Shown here one piece after another: positions 8,543 through 17,171 of a DNA stretch of 64,000 bases. Source of the stretch: Bifidobacterium leontopitheci. GTDB lineage: Bacteria > Actinomycetota > Actinomycetes > Actinomycetales > Bifidobacteriaceae. The notes beneath the pieces were generated by a model. It was given only the letters and a program-made list of their open reading frames with translations. It was not told the DNA's origin and ran no database searches. The translations under genes were made by a program, and so were the position numbers. The stretch lies in contig NZ_WBVT01000011.1 of the NCBI RefSeq assembly GCF_009193355.1, positions 1 to 64,000 on the forward strand. Reading direction: 5' to 3'. Within the stretch, counting starts at the first letter, position 1, and each line of letters begins with the position of its first letter.

Positions 8543-9187
8543 CTAGAACGTGGCGATCCAGTTGCGCAGCAGCTGCGCGCCGGCTTCTGCCGACTTCTCC
8601 GGATGGAACTGCGTGGCGAACAGGGGTCCGCGCTCGTAGGCGGCGACAAATCGGCTGCGCCCGTAATCGCACCAGGTGATGTGCTCGTCCGGACCGAGGT
8701 CGACCTGTTCGGCGGTGAGGTCGGCCGGTCGGGCTGCAGTGGCCGCGTAGGAGTGCACGAAGTAGAACCGCTCCCCTTCCACGCCGTGCAGCAGCGTGGA
8801 GCCGGACGGCGCATCGACCGTGTCCCAGCCCATGTGCGGCACCACGTCGGCGTCGAGCAGGTCCACCGACCCGTCGATGAGACCGAGGCCGTCGCAGGGC
8901 TCGCCATGCTCGGTGCCGTGCGCGAACATGATCTGCTCGCCGACGCACACGCCGAGCACCGGGCGGCCGGCGCGCAGCCGGTCGAGGATGACGCGGTCGC
9001 CGGAGACCTGCTTGAGGCCGCTCATGCAGGCGGCGAACGCGCCGACGCCGGGCACGACGAGACCGTCGGCCTCGAGCGCCTGCCGGTAGCTGGAGGTCAG
9101 GGTCGTGTCGACGCCGAGGTTGGCGAGTGCGCGGACCATGGACCGGACGTTGCCGAATCCGTAGTCGAATACCACCACCGAGGTCAT
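8543..9187 (-). CDS. hisH: Imidazole glycerol phosphate synthase, glutaminase subunit
   Basis: 214 residues, normal length for HisH. It releases ammonia from glutamine for HisF, which is not in this window. Class I amidotransferase features: PGVGAF oxyanion strand, nucleophile Cys in LGVCVGEQIMF (about 80), and the His-Glu pair in FHPEKS near the C-terminus. The usual GxCxGMQ sequence is GVCVGEQ here. AAGGAG lies 7 nt before ATG 9187. Minus-strand his operon, 54 bp after the unknown gene. Confidence 0.94.
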   Translation of the reverse strand: MTSVVVFDYGFGNVRSMVRALANLGVDTTLTSSYRQALEADGLVVPGVGAFAACMSGLKQVSGDRVILDRLRAGRPVLGVCVGEQIMFAHGTEHGEPCDGLGLIDGSVDLLDADVVPHMGWDTVDAPSGSTLLHGVEGERFYFVHSYAATAARPADLTAEQVDLGPDEHITWCDYGRSRFVAAYERGPLFATQFHPEKSAEAGAQLLRNWIATF

Positions 9188-9241
9188 AACTGCTCCTTCG
9201 TTGTCGAATGGGTGACGAGTTTGGTGCCGGGTCTGCCGACG

Positions 9242-10018
9242 TCAGCCGATGTGTGACGAGCCGCGGCCGAACCGCGTGTGTTTGGCGATGACGGCCATGG
9301 CCTGGTCGTGGTCGAGGTCGGCGGACCGGCTGACCGTCATGCCCTGGGCGATGATGCCGTCCTCGTCGGTGATGCCGAGCATCAGGTCCTCGACGAACGG
9401 GGCAGTGGACGAGAAGAGCAGCGGCGGCGCGAGCTGCTCGCCCGGCTTGCCTTGCAGATACACGGTCGACTCGAGCTTGTCGGCGCGGTTGACGGCCAGG
9501 ACCAGCGAGAGTCCGGAGACGACGATGGTGAGGTCGCGCGCGGCGGCTTCCGGACCGTCGCCGTCAAGGTTGTGCAGGATGGCGACTGCGCCTTGGGCGG
9601 AGCCGATGCAGTCGGCGGAGATGTCGGACAGCTGGCAGAACGCGGCGAGCAGTTCGGCGGAGGCGAGCCGGGTGATGAGCACCGCGGACTTCGCCTTGTT
9701 GCCGAGCAGCCCCTGCAGTTCGTCGTCGAAGCTCATGCCCGGGTCGGCGGCGTCGCTGGACGCCTGCGGCTGGCCGGTGGAACCGTCGGCGTCGGACGGT
9801 GTCGCGGCTGTCGAGTCGGCCGACGTGCCGGACGTGACCGTGTTGCCGGATGCGCCGTCGAGCGCGCCGTCCTGGAACTCCTTCTCGAACCCGTCGAGCG
9901 CGGCCTGCAGCTCCTCGTCGCTGAAATGCAGGTCATCGTTGTTGGGATCGTCGTTGTTGGAATCGTCGCCGCTGGGGCCGTCGTTATACAGATCGTCGTC
10001 GTACAAACCGTCGTACAT
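9242..10018 (-). CDS. Unknown acidic protein encoded inside the his operon
   Basis: 258 residues. Residues 1-35 are Asp/Asn-rich repeats (NNDDPNNDDLHF), then SDEELQAALDGFEKEF, a Ser/Thr/Asp linker, and a folded C-terminal half (about 110-258) with GNKAKSAVLITRLASAELLAAF and EDLMLGITDEDG. No signal peptide or membrane helix. Its ATG overlaps the hisB stop by 1 nt (TGATG), so it is translationally coupled. Not recognised as a histidine enzyme; the C-terminal half could be a small alpha/beta domain. The position suggests a role linked to histidine synthesis or its control, but this is only context. Confidence 0.8.
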   Translation of the reverse strand: MYDGLYDDDLYNDGPSGDDSNNDDPNNDDLHFSDEELQAALDGFEKEFQDGALDGASGNTVTSGTSADSTAATPSDADGSTGQPQASSDAADPGMSFDDELQGLLGNKAKSAVLITRLASAELLAAFCQLSDISADCIGSAQGAVAILHNLDGDGPEAAARDLTIVVSGLSLVLAVNRADKLESTVYLQGKPGEQLAPPLLFSSTAPFVEDLMLGITDEDGIIAQGMTVSRSADLDHDQAMAVIAKHTRFGRGSSHIG

Positions 10019-10620
10019 CACAGCGATCCTTTCGTGCTGGGGATCAGCCCCTGGATGCGCGGATCCGGCTCGATGGCGAACCGCAGTGCGCGAGCCAGGG
10101 CCTTGAACTCGGCTTCGGCGATGTGGTGGGGGTCGCGGCCTGCGAGCACCTGCATGTGCAGGCAGATGCCCGCGTGCAGGGCGATGGATTCCATGACGTG
10201 GCGCACGAGCGAGCCGGTGAAGTGGCCGCCCATCATGCAGTATTCGTAGCCTGCCGGCTCGCCGGTGCACACCACGTAGGGACGGCCGGAGATGTCGACG
10301 ACGGCTTTGGCGAGCGCTTCGTCGAGCGGCACGGTGGCATCGGCGAACCGGCGGATGCCGCGCTTGTCGCCGAGCGCCTGCTTGAGCGCCTCGCCGAAGA
10401 CGATGGCCGTGTCCTCCACGGTGTGGTGCACGTCGATGTCGGTGTCGCCGTGCGCGTGGATCTTCAGGTCGATGAGCGAATGCTTGCCGAGCGCGTTCAT
10501 CATGTGGTTGTAGAACGGCACGGAGGTGTCGATGTCGGTTTTGCCGGTGCCGTCGAGGTCCAGTTCGAGGTCGATGCGCGATTCGCTGGTCTCGCGGATG
10601 ATGTGGGCGGTGCGTGCCAT
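10018..10620 (-). CDS. hisB: Imidazoleglycerol-phosphate dehydratase
   Basis: 200 residues, the monofunctional dehydratase as in most Gram-positives. It dehydrates imidazole glycerol phosphate. The two metal-binding His motifs are visible: [11 protein letters not shown] (about 63-73) and [17 protein letters not shown] near residue 165, plus [21 protein letters not shown] lies 8 nt before ATG 10620. It is separated from hisC by a 206-bp spacer holding a strong palindrome, unlike the overlapping junctions elsewhere in the operon. Confidence 0.95.
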   Translation of the reverse strand: MARTAHIIRETSESRIDLELDLDGTGKTDIDTSVPFYNHMMNALGKHSLIDLKIHAHGDTDIDVHHTVEDTAIVFGEALKQALGDKRGIRRFADATVPLDEALAKAVVDISGRPYVVCTGEPAGYEYCMMGGHFTGSLVRHVMESIALHAGICLHMQVLAGRDPHHIAEAEFKALARALRFAIEPDPRIQGLIPSTKGSL

Positions 10621-10747
10621 GGTTGTGCTCCTTACTGCTGCGGGGGTGGCCGTCGTGCGGGGTGGCAGTAGCGGCCGGCCTCACCCGTTCGTGACGCCGC
10701 CGCAGTCGATTCCCTATACCGTTTACTGTAGCGCCTTGCGCGTCATC

Positions 10748-10787
10748 TCTCCTGTCACAGCGGGTAGGTACCCGCTGTGACAGGAGA
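10748..10787. repeat. GTCACAGCGGGT palindrome, copy 3, between hisC and hisB
   Basis: Perfect 19-bp arms and a GG centre. It sits 39 bp past the hisC stop and 127 bp before hisB. No T-tract follows on the minus strand. It may be a partial terminator, an RNA processing or stability hairpin, or a boundary of the hisDC transcript. Confidence 0.8.
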
Positions 10788-10826
10788 AGAAGGCTGTGAC
10801 GCTGCCGGTGCTTGGCTTATCGGGGC

Positions 10827-11987
10827 CTACCGTGCTTCCACGGCGCGCATGGATTCGACGAGCGCCTCGCGGAAGCGGGCCATCTCCTCGTCGGTGCCCA
10901 TGCACACGCGCAGCCAGCCGTCCGGCCCGACGACGCGGATGAGCACGCCGCGTTTCAGCAGCTCGTCGAAGATCGCGTCGCGATTGTCGAAGTGGCCGCC
11001 GAACAGCAGGAAGTTGGAGCCGGATTCGGCGACTTCGAGCGGCTGGCCTTTGTAGGTCTGCGTCTTGAGCCATTCGGCGGTGGCTTCGCGGGTCTCGCGC
11101 AGGTGGCCGACGCGGCTGAGCTGTTCGTCGGTGTGCTCGAACGCGGCGAGCGCGGCGGCCTGCGTGACGGCGGACAGATGGTACGGCATGCGCACGATGC
11201 GCACGCAGTCGATGATGCCTTTGCTGGCGGCGAGGTAGCCGACACGCGCTCCGGCGAAGGCGAACGCCTTGCTCATGGTACGGCTGACCGCCAGGTTCGG
11301 GTGGTCCTTGATGAGGCTGACCGCGCTAGGCGTGCCAGGTTTGCGGAACTCGACGTACGCCTCGTCGATGACGAGGATCGGGTGGACGCCCTCCCCTGCC
11401 CCCTCGACTTCGGCGGTCTCGCAGGCGGCGAGGATGCGTTCGATGTCCTCCATCGGCAGCGGGGTGCCGGTCGGGTTGTTCGGGCTGGTGAGCAGCACCA
11501 TGCTCGGCTTGACCTCATGGATCGCCTCGATGGTCTTCTCCACGTTGAGGGTGAAGTCGGCGTTGCGGTGGGCGAGCTTCCAGCCGGTGAACGTGTCGCG
11601 CGCGTATTCGGGGTACATCGAGTACGTCGGGTCGGCGCCGAGCGCGGTGCGGCCGGGGCCGCCGAACGCCTGGAAGAGCTGGAGCATGATCTCGTTGGAG
11701 CCGTTGGCGCCCCACAGTTCGTCCACGTCGAGTCGTGTGCCCGACTCGCTGGCGAGATAATCGGAGAACGCCTGCCGCAGTTCGATGTGCTCGCGGTCGG
11801 GGTACCGGTTGAGCGTGGGCGCGATCTCGCGCACGCGGCGTGCGATCGTGTCGCATACGGCCGGGTCCGGCGCGTACGGGTTCTCGTTGACGTTGAGGCA
11901 CACGGGCACGTCGAGCTGCGGCGCGCCGTACGGCTCCTCGCCGATCAGGTCGTTGCGCAGCGGCAGGCTTGCGGGGATGGCGCTCAC
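10827..11987 (-). CDS. hisC: Histidinol-phosphate aminotransferase
   Basis: 386 residues, fold-type I PLP enzyme. It transfers an amino group from glutamate to imidazole acetol phosphate. Motifs: NVNENPYAP, NGSNEIMLQLFQAFGG, SPNNPTGTPLP, VIDEAYVEF, the PLP lysine in RTMSKAFAFAGARVGY, and the C-terminal Arg in GWLRVCMGT. The start is GTG 11987, overlapping the hisD stop by 4 nt (GTGA); a longer upstream frame runs inside hisD and is not HisC-like. Confidence 0.95.
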   Translation of the reverse strand: MSAIPASLPLRNDLIGEEPYGAPQLDVPVCLNVNENPYAPDPAVCDTIARRVREIAPTLNRYPDREHIELRQAFSDYLASESGTRLDVDELWGANGSNEIMLQLFQAFGGPGRTALGADPTYSMYPEYARDTFTGWKLAHRNADFTLNVEKTIEAIHEVKPSMVLLTSPNNPTGTPLPMEDIERILAACETAEVEGAGEGVHPILVIDEAYVEFRKPGTPSAVSLIKDHPNLAVSRTMSKAFAFAGARVGYLAASKGIIDCVRIVRMPYHLSAVTQAAALAAFEHTDEQLSRVGHLRETREATAEWLKTQTYKGQPLEVAESGSNFLLFGGHFDNRDAIFDELLKRGVLIRVVGPDGWLRVCMGTDEEMARFREALVESMRAVEAR

Positions 11988-13381
11988 AGCAGACCAGCCT
12001 CCTTCTCCTGTTCGCGAAGCGTGGCCTTGTCGTACGGGTCCTTGACGAAGCGGGAGAGGACGCATTCGCCGTGGGCGGGCAGGTCTTCGGAGACGGCGAA
12101 CGCGTTGATGCGCGCGGCGAGCTCCTTGAGGCCCTCCTCGTCGTATTCGATGACCTCGACCGGCTTCATGAACGTGTGCACGCCGAGGCCGGCGGCGAAG
12201 CGCGCGGTGCCGCCGGTGGGCAGCACGTGGTTGGAGCCGGACATGTAGTCGCCGAGCGGCACCGGCGAGTAGGGGCCGCGGAAGATGGCGCCGGCGTTCT
12301 TGATGCGGGGCACGACGGCGTCCGCGTCGGCGGTCTGGATCTCGAGGTGCTCGGCGGCGTAGGCGTTGGCCGCGTCGATGGACTGGTCGAGGCCGTCGGT
12401 CAGGACGATGGCGGACTGGGTGCCGGACAGCGACGTGTGGACGCGTTCGGCGTGCTCGGTCTTCGGCACACGATAGTTGAGGTTCTCCTGCACCGCGTCG
12501 GCGATGTCGGTGGAGTCGGTGAACAGGACGGAGCCGGCGAGCTCGTCGTGCTCGGCCTGGCCGATGAGGTCGGCGGCCAGCAGGCTCGGGTTGGCGGTCT
12601 TGTCGGCGATGATGCCGATCTCGGTGGGGCCGGCTACCGCGTCGATGCCCACGAACGCGGACACGAGCGACTTGGCGGTGGCGACGAAGATGTTGCCTGG
12701 GCCGGTGATCTTGTCGACCGGATCGCACAGCACGTCGCCGTCCTGCGGCTCGCTGCCCTTGGCGCCGTATGCGAACATGGCGATGGCCTGTGCGCCGCCG
12801 ACCGCGTACACCTCGGTGACGCCCAGGATGGCGCAGGTGGCGAGGATGGTCTTGTTGGGCAGCCCTTCGGCGTCGTCACGCGCCGGCGGGGTGGCGATGG
12901 CGAGCGATTCGACGCCTGCGGCCTGGGCCGGTACGGCGTTCATGATGACGGAGCTCGGGTAGACTGCCTTGCCGCCGGGCACGTACAGGCCGACGCGCTG
13001 GATGGGGACCCAGCGTTCGGCGACGCGGGCGCCGGGCGCGAGGTCGGTGTGGAAGTCCTTGGGCACCTGGTTGGCAGCGACTGCGCGGGCGCGGCGCACG
13101 GATTCCTCGATGGCGGCGCGCACCTCGGGGTCGAGCGTCTCCAATGCGGCGGTCATGGCCTCGGCGGGCACACGCAGGTGCTTGGGGCGCACGTGGTCGA
13201 ATTTCTCTTCGAAGTCGCGCAGCGCGGCGGCGCCGCGTTCCTTGACGTCCTCGAGGATCGGACGGACGAGGTCGGTGGCCTCGGACGTGCCCATGGCGGC
13301 ACGCGGCATGGCGGCCAGCAGTTCGGCGCGCGACAGCTTCTTGCCGCGCAGGTCAATGATTCGCATGATGTGTTCACCCAT
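11984..13381 (-). CDS. hisD: Histidinol dehydrogenase
   Basis: 465 residues. It oxidises histidinol to histidine in two NAD-dependent steps with zinc. Motifs: PGGKAVYPSSVIMNAVPA, VDKITGPGNIFVATAK, GPTEIGIIAD, and the catalytic Glu-His in GQAEHDELAGSVL. First gene of the his operon here. ATG 13381 (GAGAAG upstream) gives MGEHIMRIID; in-frame ATG 13366 gives MRIIDLRG, closer to many family members, so the true start may be 15 nt inside. No leader peptide or T-box was found in the 220-bp upstream gap. Confidence 0.95.
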   Translation of the reverse strand: MGEHIMRIIDLRGKKLSRAELLAAMPRAAMGTSEATDLVRPILEDVKERGAAALRDFEEKFDHVRPKHLRVPAEAMTAALETLDPEVRAAIEESVRRARAVAANQVPKDFHTDLAPGARVAERWVPIQRVGLYVPGGKAVYPSSVIMNAVPAQAAGVESLAIATPPARDDAEGLPNKTILATCAILGVTEVYAVGGAQAIAMFAYGAKGSEPQDGDVLCDPVDKITGPGNIFVATAKSLVSAFVGIDAVAGPTEIGIIADKTANPSLLAADLIGQAEHDELAGSVLFTDSTDIADAVQENLNYRVPKTEHAERVHTSLSGTQSAIVLTDGLDQSIDAANAYAAEHLEIQTADADAVVPRIKNAGAIFRGPYSPVPLGDYMSGSNHVLPTGGTARFAAGLGVHTFMKPVEVIEYDEEGLKELAARINAFAVSEDLPAHGECVLSRFVKDPYDKATLREQEKEAGLL

Positions 13382-13601
13382 AGCTTCTCATCGTAACAAC
13401 GTCGTATGTCGTACATCGAACGGAATCGCCGTATCACCCGCATCGTGAGAAAAATCAGGTTCTCGGACCCACGGCGACCATGATGTTGTCCGCATCGCGG
13501 ACACTAGCACCGCTCCCCCGTCGTGGTTGCCGACCGCCTGCGACCCTGCGCTGATCGTCGTTTCGCAAGCCTCGTTTCGGATCCCGTCCCGCAATCCCGT
13601 C

Positions 13602-14435
13602 TCAGAATCCCCAGTGGCCCTCATGCGCATCCTGCACGACGTCGAACCGCACTGCCGGCTCGGCAGGCGGCGCGGCGACGAACCGTTCGATGCCGTCCAT
13701 CTGCTGCCGGCTGATGCCGATGCGCGAGTCCGGGCCTACCGCCAGCACGGGGGCGGCGGGCGCAGCATCGGTGATGTCGAGCCCGGCGTCGTATGTGGTC
13801 TCCTCGTCGTCGATCCAGACGATGGGCCGCCCGGTTTTCAGGTGGCTCAGCACGGCCCGGCGTTTGCCGGTCAGCCGGCCTTCGCCCGTGTACGGGTCGT
13901 ACCAGTTGATGGTGTCCCAGTCCACGTCGAGCGCCATGTTGAGCGCGTTGGTGAACGGCTGCCAGGTGCTCAGCCACATGATCTGCGCCGGCAACGTGCG
14001 CAGGCGGTCCACCAGTTCGCTCGACCACAGGATCCGGTAGCTGCCCAGTCTGCCGGCGGACACGTACCGTTTGCTATCGGGCACGAACCAGCGGGCGTGC
14101 TCGTAGAGCGCGATGCGTGGGTCGCCCGGTTTCATCCAGTCGGTCGAGTTCTGCCGGCAGCGCACCTTGTCGTCCGGGAACTGGTTGATCACCCCGTCGA
14201 AGTCGATGAGCACCAGCGGTGTTACGTCAGGGGCGTGGCGCGGCGCAGGCCTTTGCGCGGCGGTTGCGTCCTGCCTGCCGCTGCTGCTGGCTACGCCCCC
14301 GTGATTGTCGTTGGTGACGTGGCCGACGCCGCTGTGCAAGACGTCGCTGTGGCCAACGCCGCCTGCATGTTTGCCGGTCGCCGCCTGTCCGTCGCCGGTC
14401 GGTATCCGCTCACCGTTCGCTGTCTGTTCTGCCAT
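13602..14435 (-). CDS. HAD-like hydrolase domain protein
   Basis: 277 residues. The first ~70 are low-complexity (Gly, His, Ala, Thr). The remainder looks like a HAD phosphatase domain: motif I LVLIDFDGVI (about 74-83), motif II IMWLSTWQP, and motif IV IVWIDDEE. It resembles the HAD domains seen in RNA-repair-type multidomain proteins, but the substrate is unknown. It follows the membrane protein at 14445-15056 by 9 bp and is probably co-transcribed from the boxed promoter upstream of that gene. Confidence 0.75.
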   Translation of the reverse strand: MAEQTANGERIPTGDGQAATGKHAGGVGHSDVLHSGVGHVTNDNHGGVASSSGRQDATAAQRPAPRHAPDVTPLVLIDFDGVINQFPDDKVRCRQNSTDWMKPGDPRIALYEHARWFVPDSKRYVSAGRLGSYRILWSSELVDRLRTLPAQIMWLSTWQPFTNALNMALDVDWDTINWYDPYTGEGRLTGKRRAVLSHLKTGRPIVWIDDEETTYDAGLDITDAAPAAPVLAVGPDSRIGISRQQMDGIERFVAAPPAEPAVRFDVVQDAHEGHWGF

Positions 14436-14444
14436 GGGATGACC

Positions 14445-15056
14445 TTACCGCTGTGCCGTAACCGTGTAGTTGCGGTTGGAGGTGACGCTTCCACTGTCCG
14501 CATACGTGGCGACGGTCGGACGCCCCTCATTCGCGAACGGATTGTCGCCGCCCAGTTCGGTGACCGGCCTGCGCATGTCCGCATCCTCGTCCTCGAACTC
14601 CTGCACGTCCTCAAGCTCCGGCGGAGTGTAGTCCGCGTCCTCGTCCTCGGACGAGCCGACGACCGTAATGAGCATGGGCAGCCCGTAGAAGAGGAGGAAC
14701 GTGGGGATCAGCCACCAGTTGCTCCAGTCGGGGTAGTCCTGGACCGCGTACATGGCGAACGCGGCGACGGGCATATAAAAAATCAGGCCGACGACGATTC
14801 GGACTCCCCTGTCGTCGATCTTGAGGATGCCGTTGACGATGGCAGCCTGCAGCGCGAAGGGGATGCTGGCGAAGAGGCCGAACACGAGGATGCTCCCGAC
14901 GAGCGCGGGCAGTTCGCTGGTGGTCCAGTTGAACGTGTTGGTAAACGCCTCGCCGAGGGACGAGCTGAAGAAAGCAGCGAGGACGAGGATGACGAGCGTG
15001 GCGATGACGCCGAAGGCGTAGAGGACGATTTCGCCGAGTTTTTCGAGGAAGTTCAT
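14445..15056 (-). CDS. Small integral membrane protein, unknown
   Basis: 203 residues with four hydrophobic segments (about 8-30, 48-70, 86-104 and 113-134), then a ~65-residue acidic, probably cytoplasmic tail rich in Glu/Asp (SSEDEDADYTPPELEDVQEF). No family recognised. First gene of a two-gene unit with the HAD-like protein. A TTGTCCGGTTGAA box lies 42 nt upstream of its start. Confidence 0.75.
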   Translation of the reverse strand: MNFLEKLGEIVLYAFGVIATLVILVLAAFFSSSLGEAFTNTFNWTTSELPALVGSILVFGLFASIPFALQAAIVNGILKIDDRGVRIVVGLIFYMPVAAFAMYAVQDYPDWSNWWLIPTFLLFYGLPMLITVVGSSEDEDADYTPPELEDVQEFEDEDADMRRPVTELGGDNPFANEGRPTVATYADSGSVTSNRNYTVTAQR

Positions 15057-15098
15057 GGTTGTTGCCTTTCCTGATGTGCGGTTTGCTTTGTTACCTTC

Positions 15099-15111
15099 TT
15101 CAACCGGACAA
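15099..15111 (-). promoter_or_regulatory. TTGTCCGGTTGAA box A
   Basis: Exact 13-mer read on the minus strand, 42 nt before ATG 15056. An accessory CGCGACACGCCG motif lies 21 bp farther upstream at 15133-15144. Same box as at 19558, 20766, 23500, 26328 and 29187. Confidence 0.6.
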
Positions 15112-15169
15112 CTCCGCCATCGTCCCCGTCATCGGCGTGTCGCGTTCATCGCCGGCACGTCACCGCGCG

Positions 15170-17014
15170 TCATCGACTAGTCTCATCCGGTACGGCCGAC
15201 CAGTCGATGCCATCCTCGACCAGATAGTAAGCGGTCTCGTCGCTGGGCGCCGGCGTCATCGCGAACTCGCTGCCGCCCGGAAGGAAGGCGTTGCGGAATG
15301 TGTCGCCGTCCGCTGATGCCGTGCGCGACGGCAGGGCGTCGTTGTCCCGCTTGAGGATGAACGGACGGTCGGTGTCGACGGCCTTGCCGGAACGCGTCTG
15401 GGCGAGCGCCTGCGCCGAAAAGTACCCCGACTGTTCCAGACTGTCGATGTCCGCGCCGACCGGGAAGAACATGAAGAAGTAGCCGGCTGTCCACTGCGCC
15501 CCGGTGCTGTCGTCGTCACCAGCCATGGTATCCCAGTCGGTGAGATACTTGCCGTGGTCACAGATACTGCCCACGCCCGGCCGGAACATGCGCGTGGTCC
15601 CGCACATCGGGGTCTCCGAATCGATATCGTGCATCTCGATCACTCCGGACGGTTGGTTGTATTGGAAGTCCTTGGAGAAATCATCGGTAGAATCATGCTC
15701 GACGGGGCAGCCGAACTCGCCTGCATAGCACATGCTCCACCACCGAGTCTCCGCCGTCGCCTTGTCGTCCGTATCCTCGATTCGCAAATAGGTATATTCA
15801 TGATCTCCGGCGACCTGCTGCAGGGTCAGGCAGTGTTCGTCGTCGGCCGTGCAGTACTTGCCGGCAAGTCCGATGGGATCCTGCTCATACGCGTTCATCT
15901 CCGGAACGAAGCCGCTTTCGGCCAGCACGTCGCTGCGTCCGGTGACGTCCACGCCCTGATACAGGGTCACCTTCTGCCCGTCGTCGAGCGAGGCGCCGAG
16001 CGCCGGTTCGCTGCCGCTGACCTTGCCGACGTACCGGCGTGACGAGAACCGTTTGACGACGGTCACCGTATGGCCGTGGGATTCAAGCGCCTTGCGCACG
16101 GTGTCGACGTCCTTGCCGAGGATGTCGACGGGGATGGCCGACCCGTCGTCCGGTTGCGCGACGCCGACGTGGATGCCGGCGTTGGTGTCCTTCACCGGTT
16201 CGCCGTCGGCAGGCGAGGTGGAGATGACGGTTCCGGCTTTGACGGTTGAGTCTTTGCTTACCGTGACCTTGCCGTAGTGGACCGGCACGCCCATGTCGTC
16301 GAGTCGTTTGCGCACGGTCGAGACGTTACTGCCGTTGGTGCCTGCCGGCACGCCTGGGCCTTTTGATTCGCGGACGTGCACGGTGACGCCTTTGCCGATG
16401 CGCTGCCCGGATTGCGCGTTGCGCAGGCCGAGGTACGTGCCGCTGGGCTTGCCGGAGAACTCTTGCACGGTCTGCGTTGCAATGCCTTTCTGCCGGAGCC
16501 GTTCCACCACGCCGCTCGCCTTGGCGGTGCCTTTCGGCGACGGCAGTTCGGGGACGGTCACACCTCCCCACAGCTCGTTGCGGTACGTGACGTACGCGGT
16601 CAGGCCTCCGGCCGAAAGGACAAGCAGGACCGTCAGTATCGCGGCGATGACGACCTTCGCCCGTTTGCGTTGCGGAGCTGCCGCAGTGGCATTGCTGGCC
16701 GGCGTGGATGGAGGTGTCGGAAGAGGAGGCATCACAGGAGACATCGATGCAGACGGCACAGGAACCGTCGAAATCTGCGTAGGAGACATCATCGCGGGCG
16801 GCACCGGATCCTGCAGCGTCGCATCCCACGCTGCCGGCATGGCGGACGGCGGCAGGGGAACCTGCGGGTGAGCACCCGGCATTGCGTGGGCGTTTGAAGA
16901 CGACGGCGGCATCGGCACTTGACCCTGCGTCATTGTCACGCGAGGCTTTCCGCAGCGTGCGCAGAATCTCGCGTCGGCTGGATTGCCGTTTCCGCAGTAT
17001 TGGCAGAGCCACAT
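15170..17014 (-). CDS. Zinc-ribbon membrane protein with PASTA-like repeats
   Basis: 614 residues. N-terminal zinc ribbon (CQYCGNG...CARCGKP, about 4-23), Pro/Ser/Ala-rich cytoplasmic linker, one transmembrane helix at about 117-140, then three PASTA-like repeats (about 150-350) with patterns such as VVERLRQKGI, VRKRLDDMGV and VRKALESHGH. The C-terminal ~260 residues are unfamiliar and contain several Cys. PASTA domains usually bind peptidoglycan, so this may sense the cell wall and report to the inside through the zinc ribbon; that is inference. Start at 17014 is supported by GAGGAG. It has its own upstream region without the TTGTCC box. Confidence 0.8.
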   Translation of the reverse strand: MWLCQYCGNGNPADARFCARCGKPRVTMTQGQVPMPPSSSNAHAMPGAHPQVPLPPSAMPAAWDATLQDPVPPAMMSPTQISTVPVPSASMSPVMPPLPTPPSTPASNATAAAPQRKRAKVVIAAILTVLLVLSAGGLTAYVTYRNELWGGVTVPELPSPKGTAKASGVVERLRQKGIATQTVQEFSGKPSGTYLGLRNAQSGQRIGKGVTVHVRESKGPGVPAGTNGSNVSTVRKRLDDMGVPVHYGKVTVSKDSTVKAGTVISTSPADGEPVKDTNAGIHVGVAQPDDGSAIPVDILGKDVDTVRKALESHGHTVTVVKRFSSRRYVGKVSGSEPALGASLDDGQKVTLYQGVDVTGRSDVLAESGFVPEMNAYEQDPIGLAGKYCTADDEHCLTLQQVAGDHEYTYLRIEDTDDKATAETRWWSMCYAGEFGCPVEHDSTDDFSKDFQYNQPSGVIEMHDIDSETPMCGTTRMFRPGVGSICDHGKYLTDWDTMAGDDDSTGAQWTAGYFFMFFPVGADIDSLEQSGYFSAQALAQTRSGKAVDTDRPFILKRDNDALPSRTASADGDTFRNAFLPGGSEFAMTPAPSDETAYYLVEDGIDWSAVPDETSR

Positions 17015-17080
17015 TGTCGTCTCCTCTCCTCACCTTCGGATTCTCACGCCACGAATCCGCCACTATTCATGCCGCGGAAA

Positions 17081-17124
17081 CGGGCGGGACCGCTCACGTT
17101 CACATCGTAGAACGGTTCCGCCCG
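17081..17124 (-). terminator. Terminator after the CAP-domain surface protein gene
   Basis: Stem of 12 bp (CGGGCGGGACCG with CGGTTCCGCCCG, one G-U) and a 20-nt loop, 48 bp past the stop at 17172. A short T-run follows on the minus strand. Confidence 0.6.
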
Positions 17125-17171
17125 TCACACGCTGCCGGATTATCGGCTCGGCTGCGCCAAGCTGTCAGAGC

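Noticed and set aside
10018-10684. Longer hisB-orf fusion protein from a frame running across both genes
   Set aside because: The 480-codon frame covering 9242-10684 reads HisB in the wrong frame; the true genes meet at TGATG.
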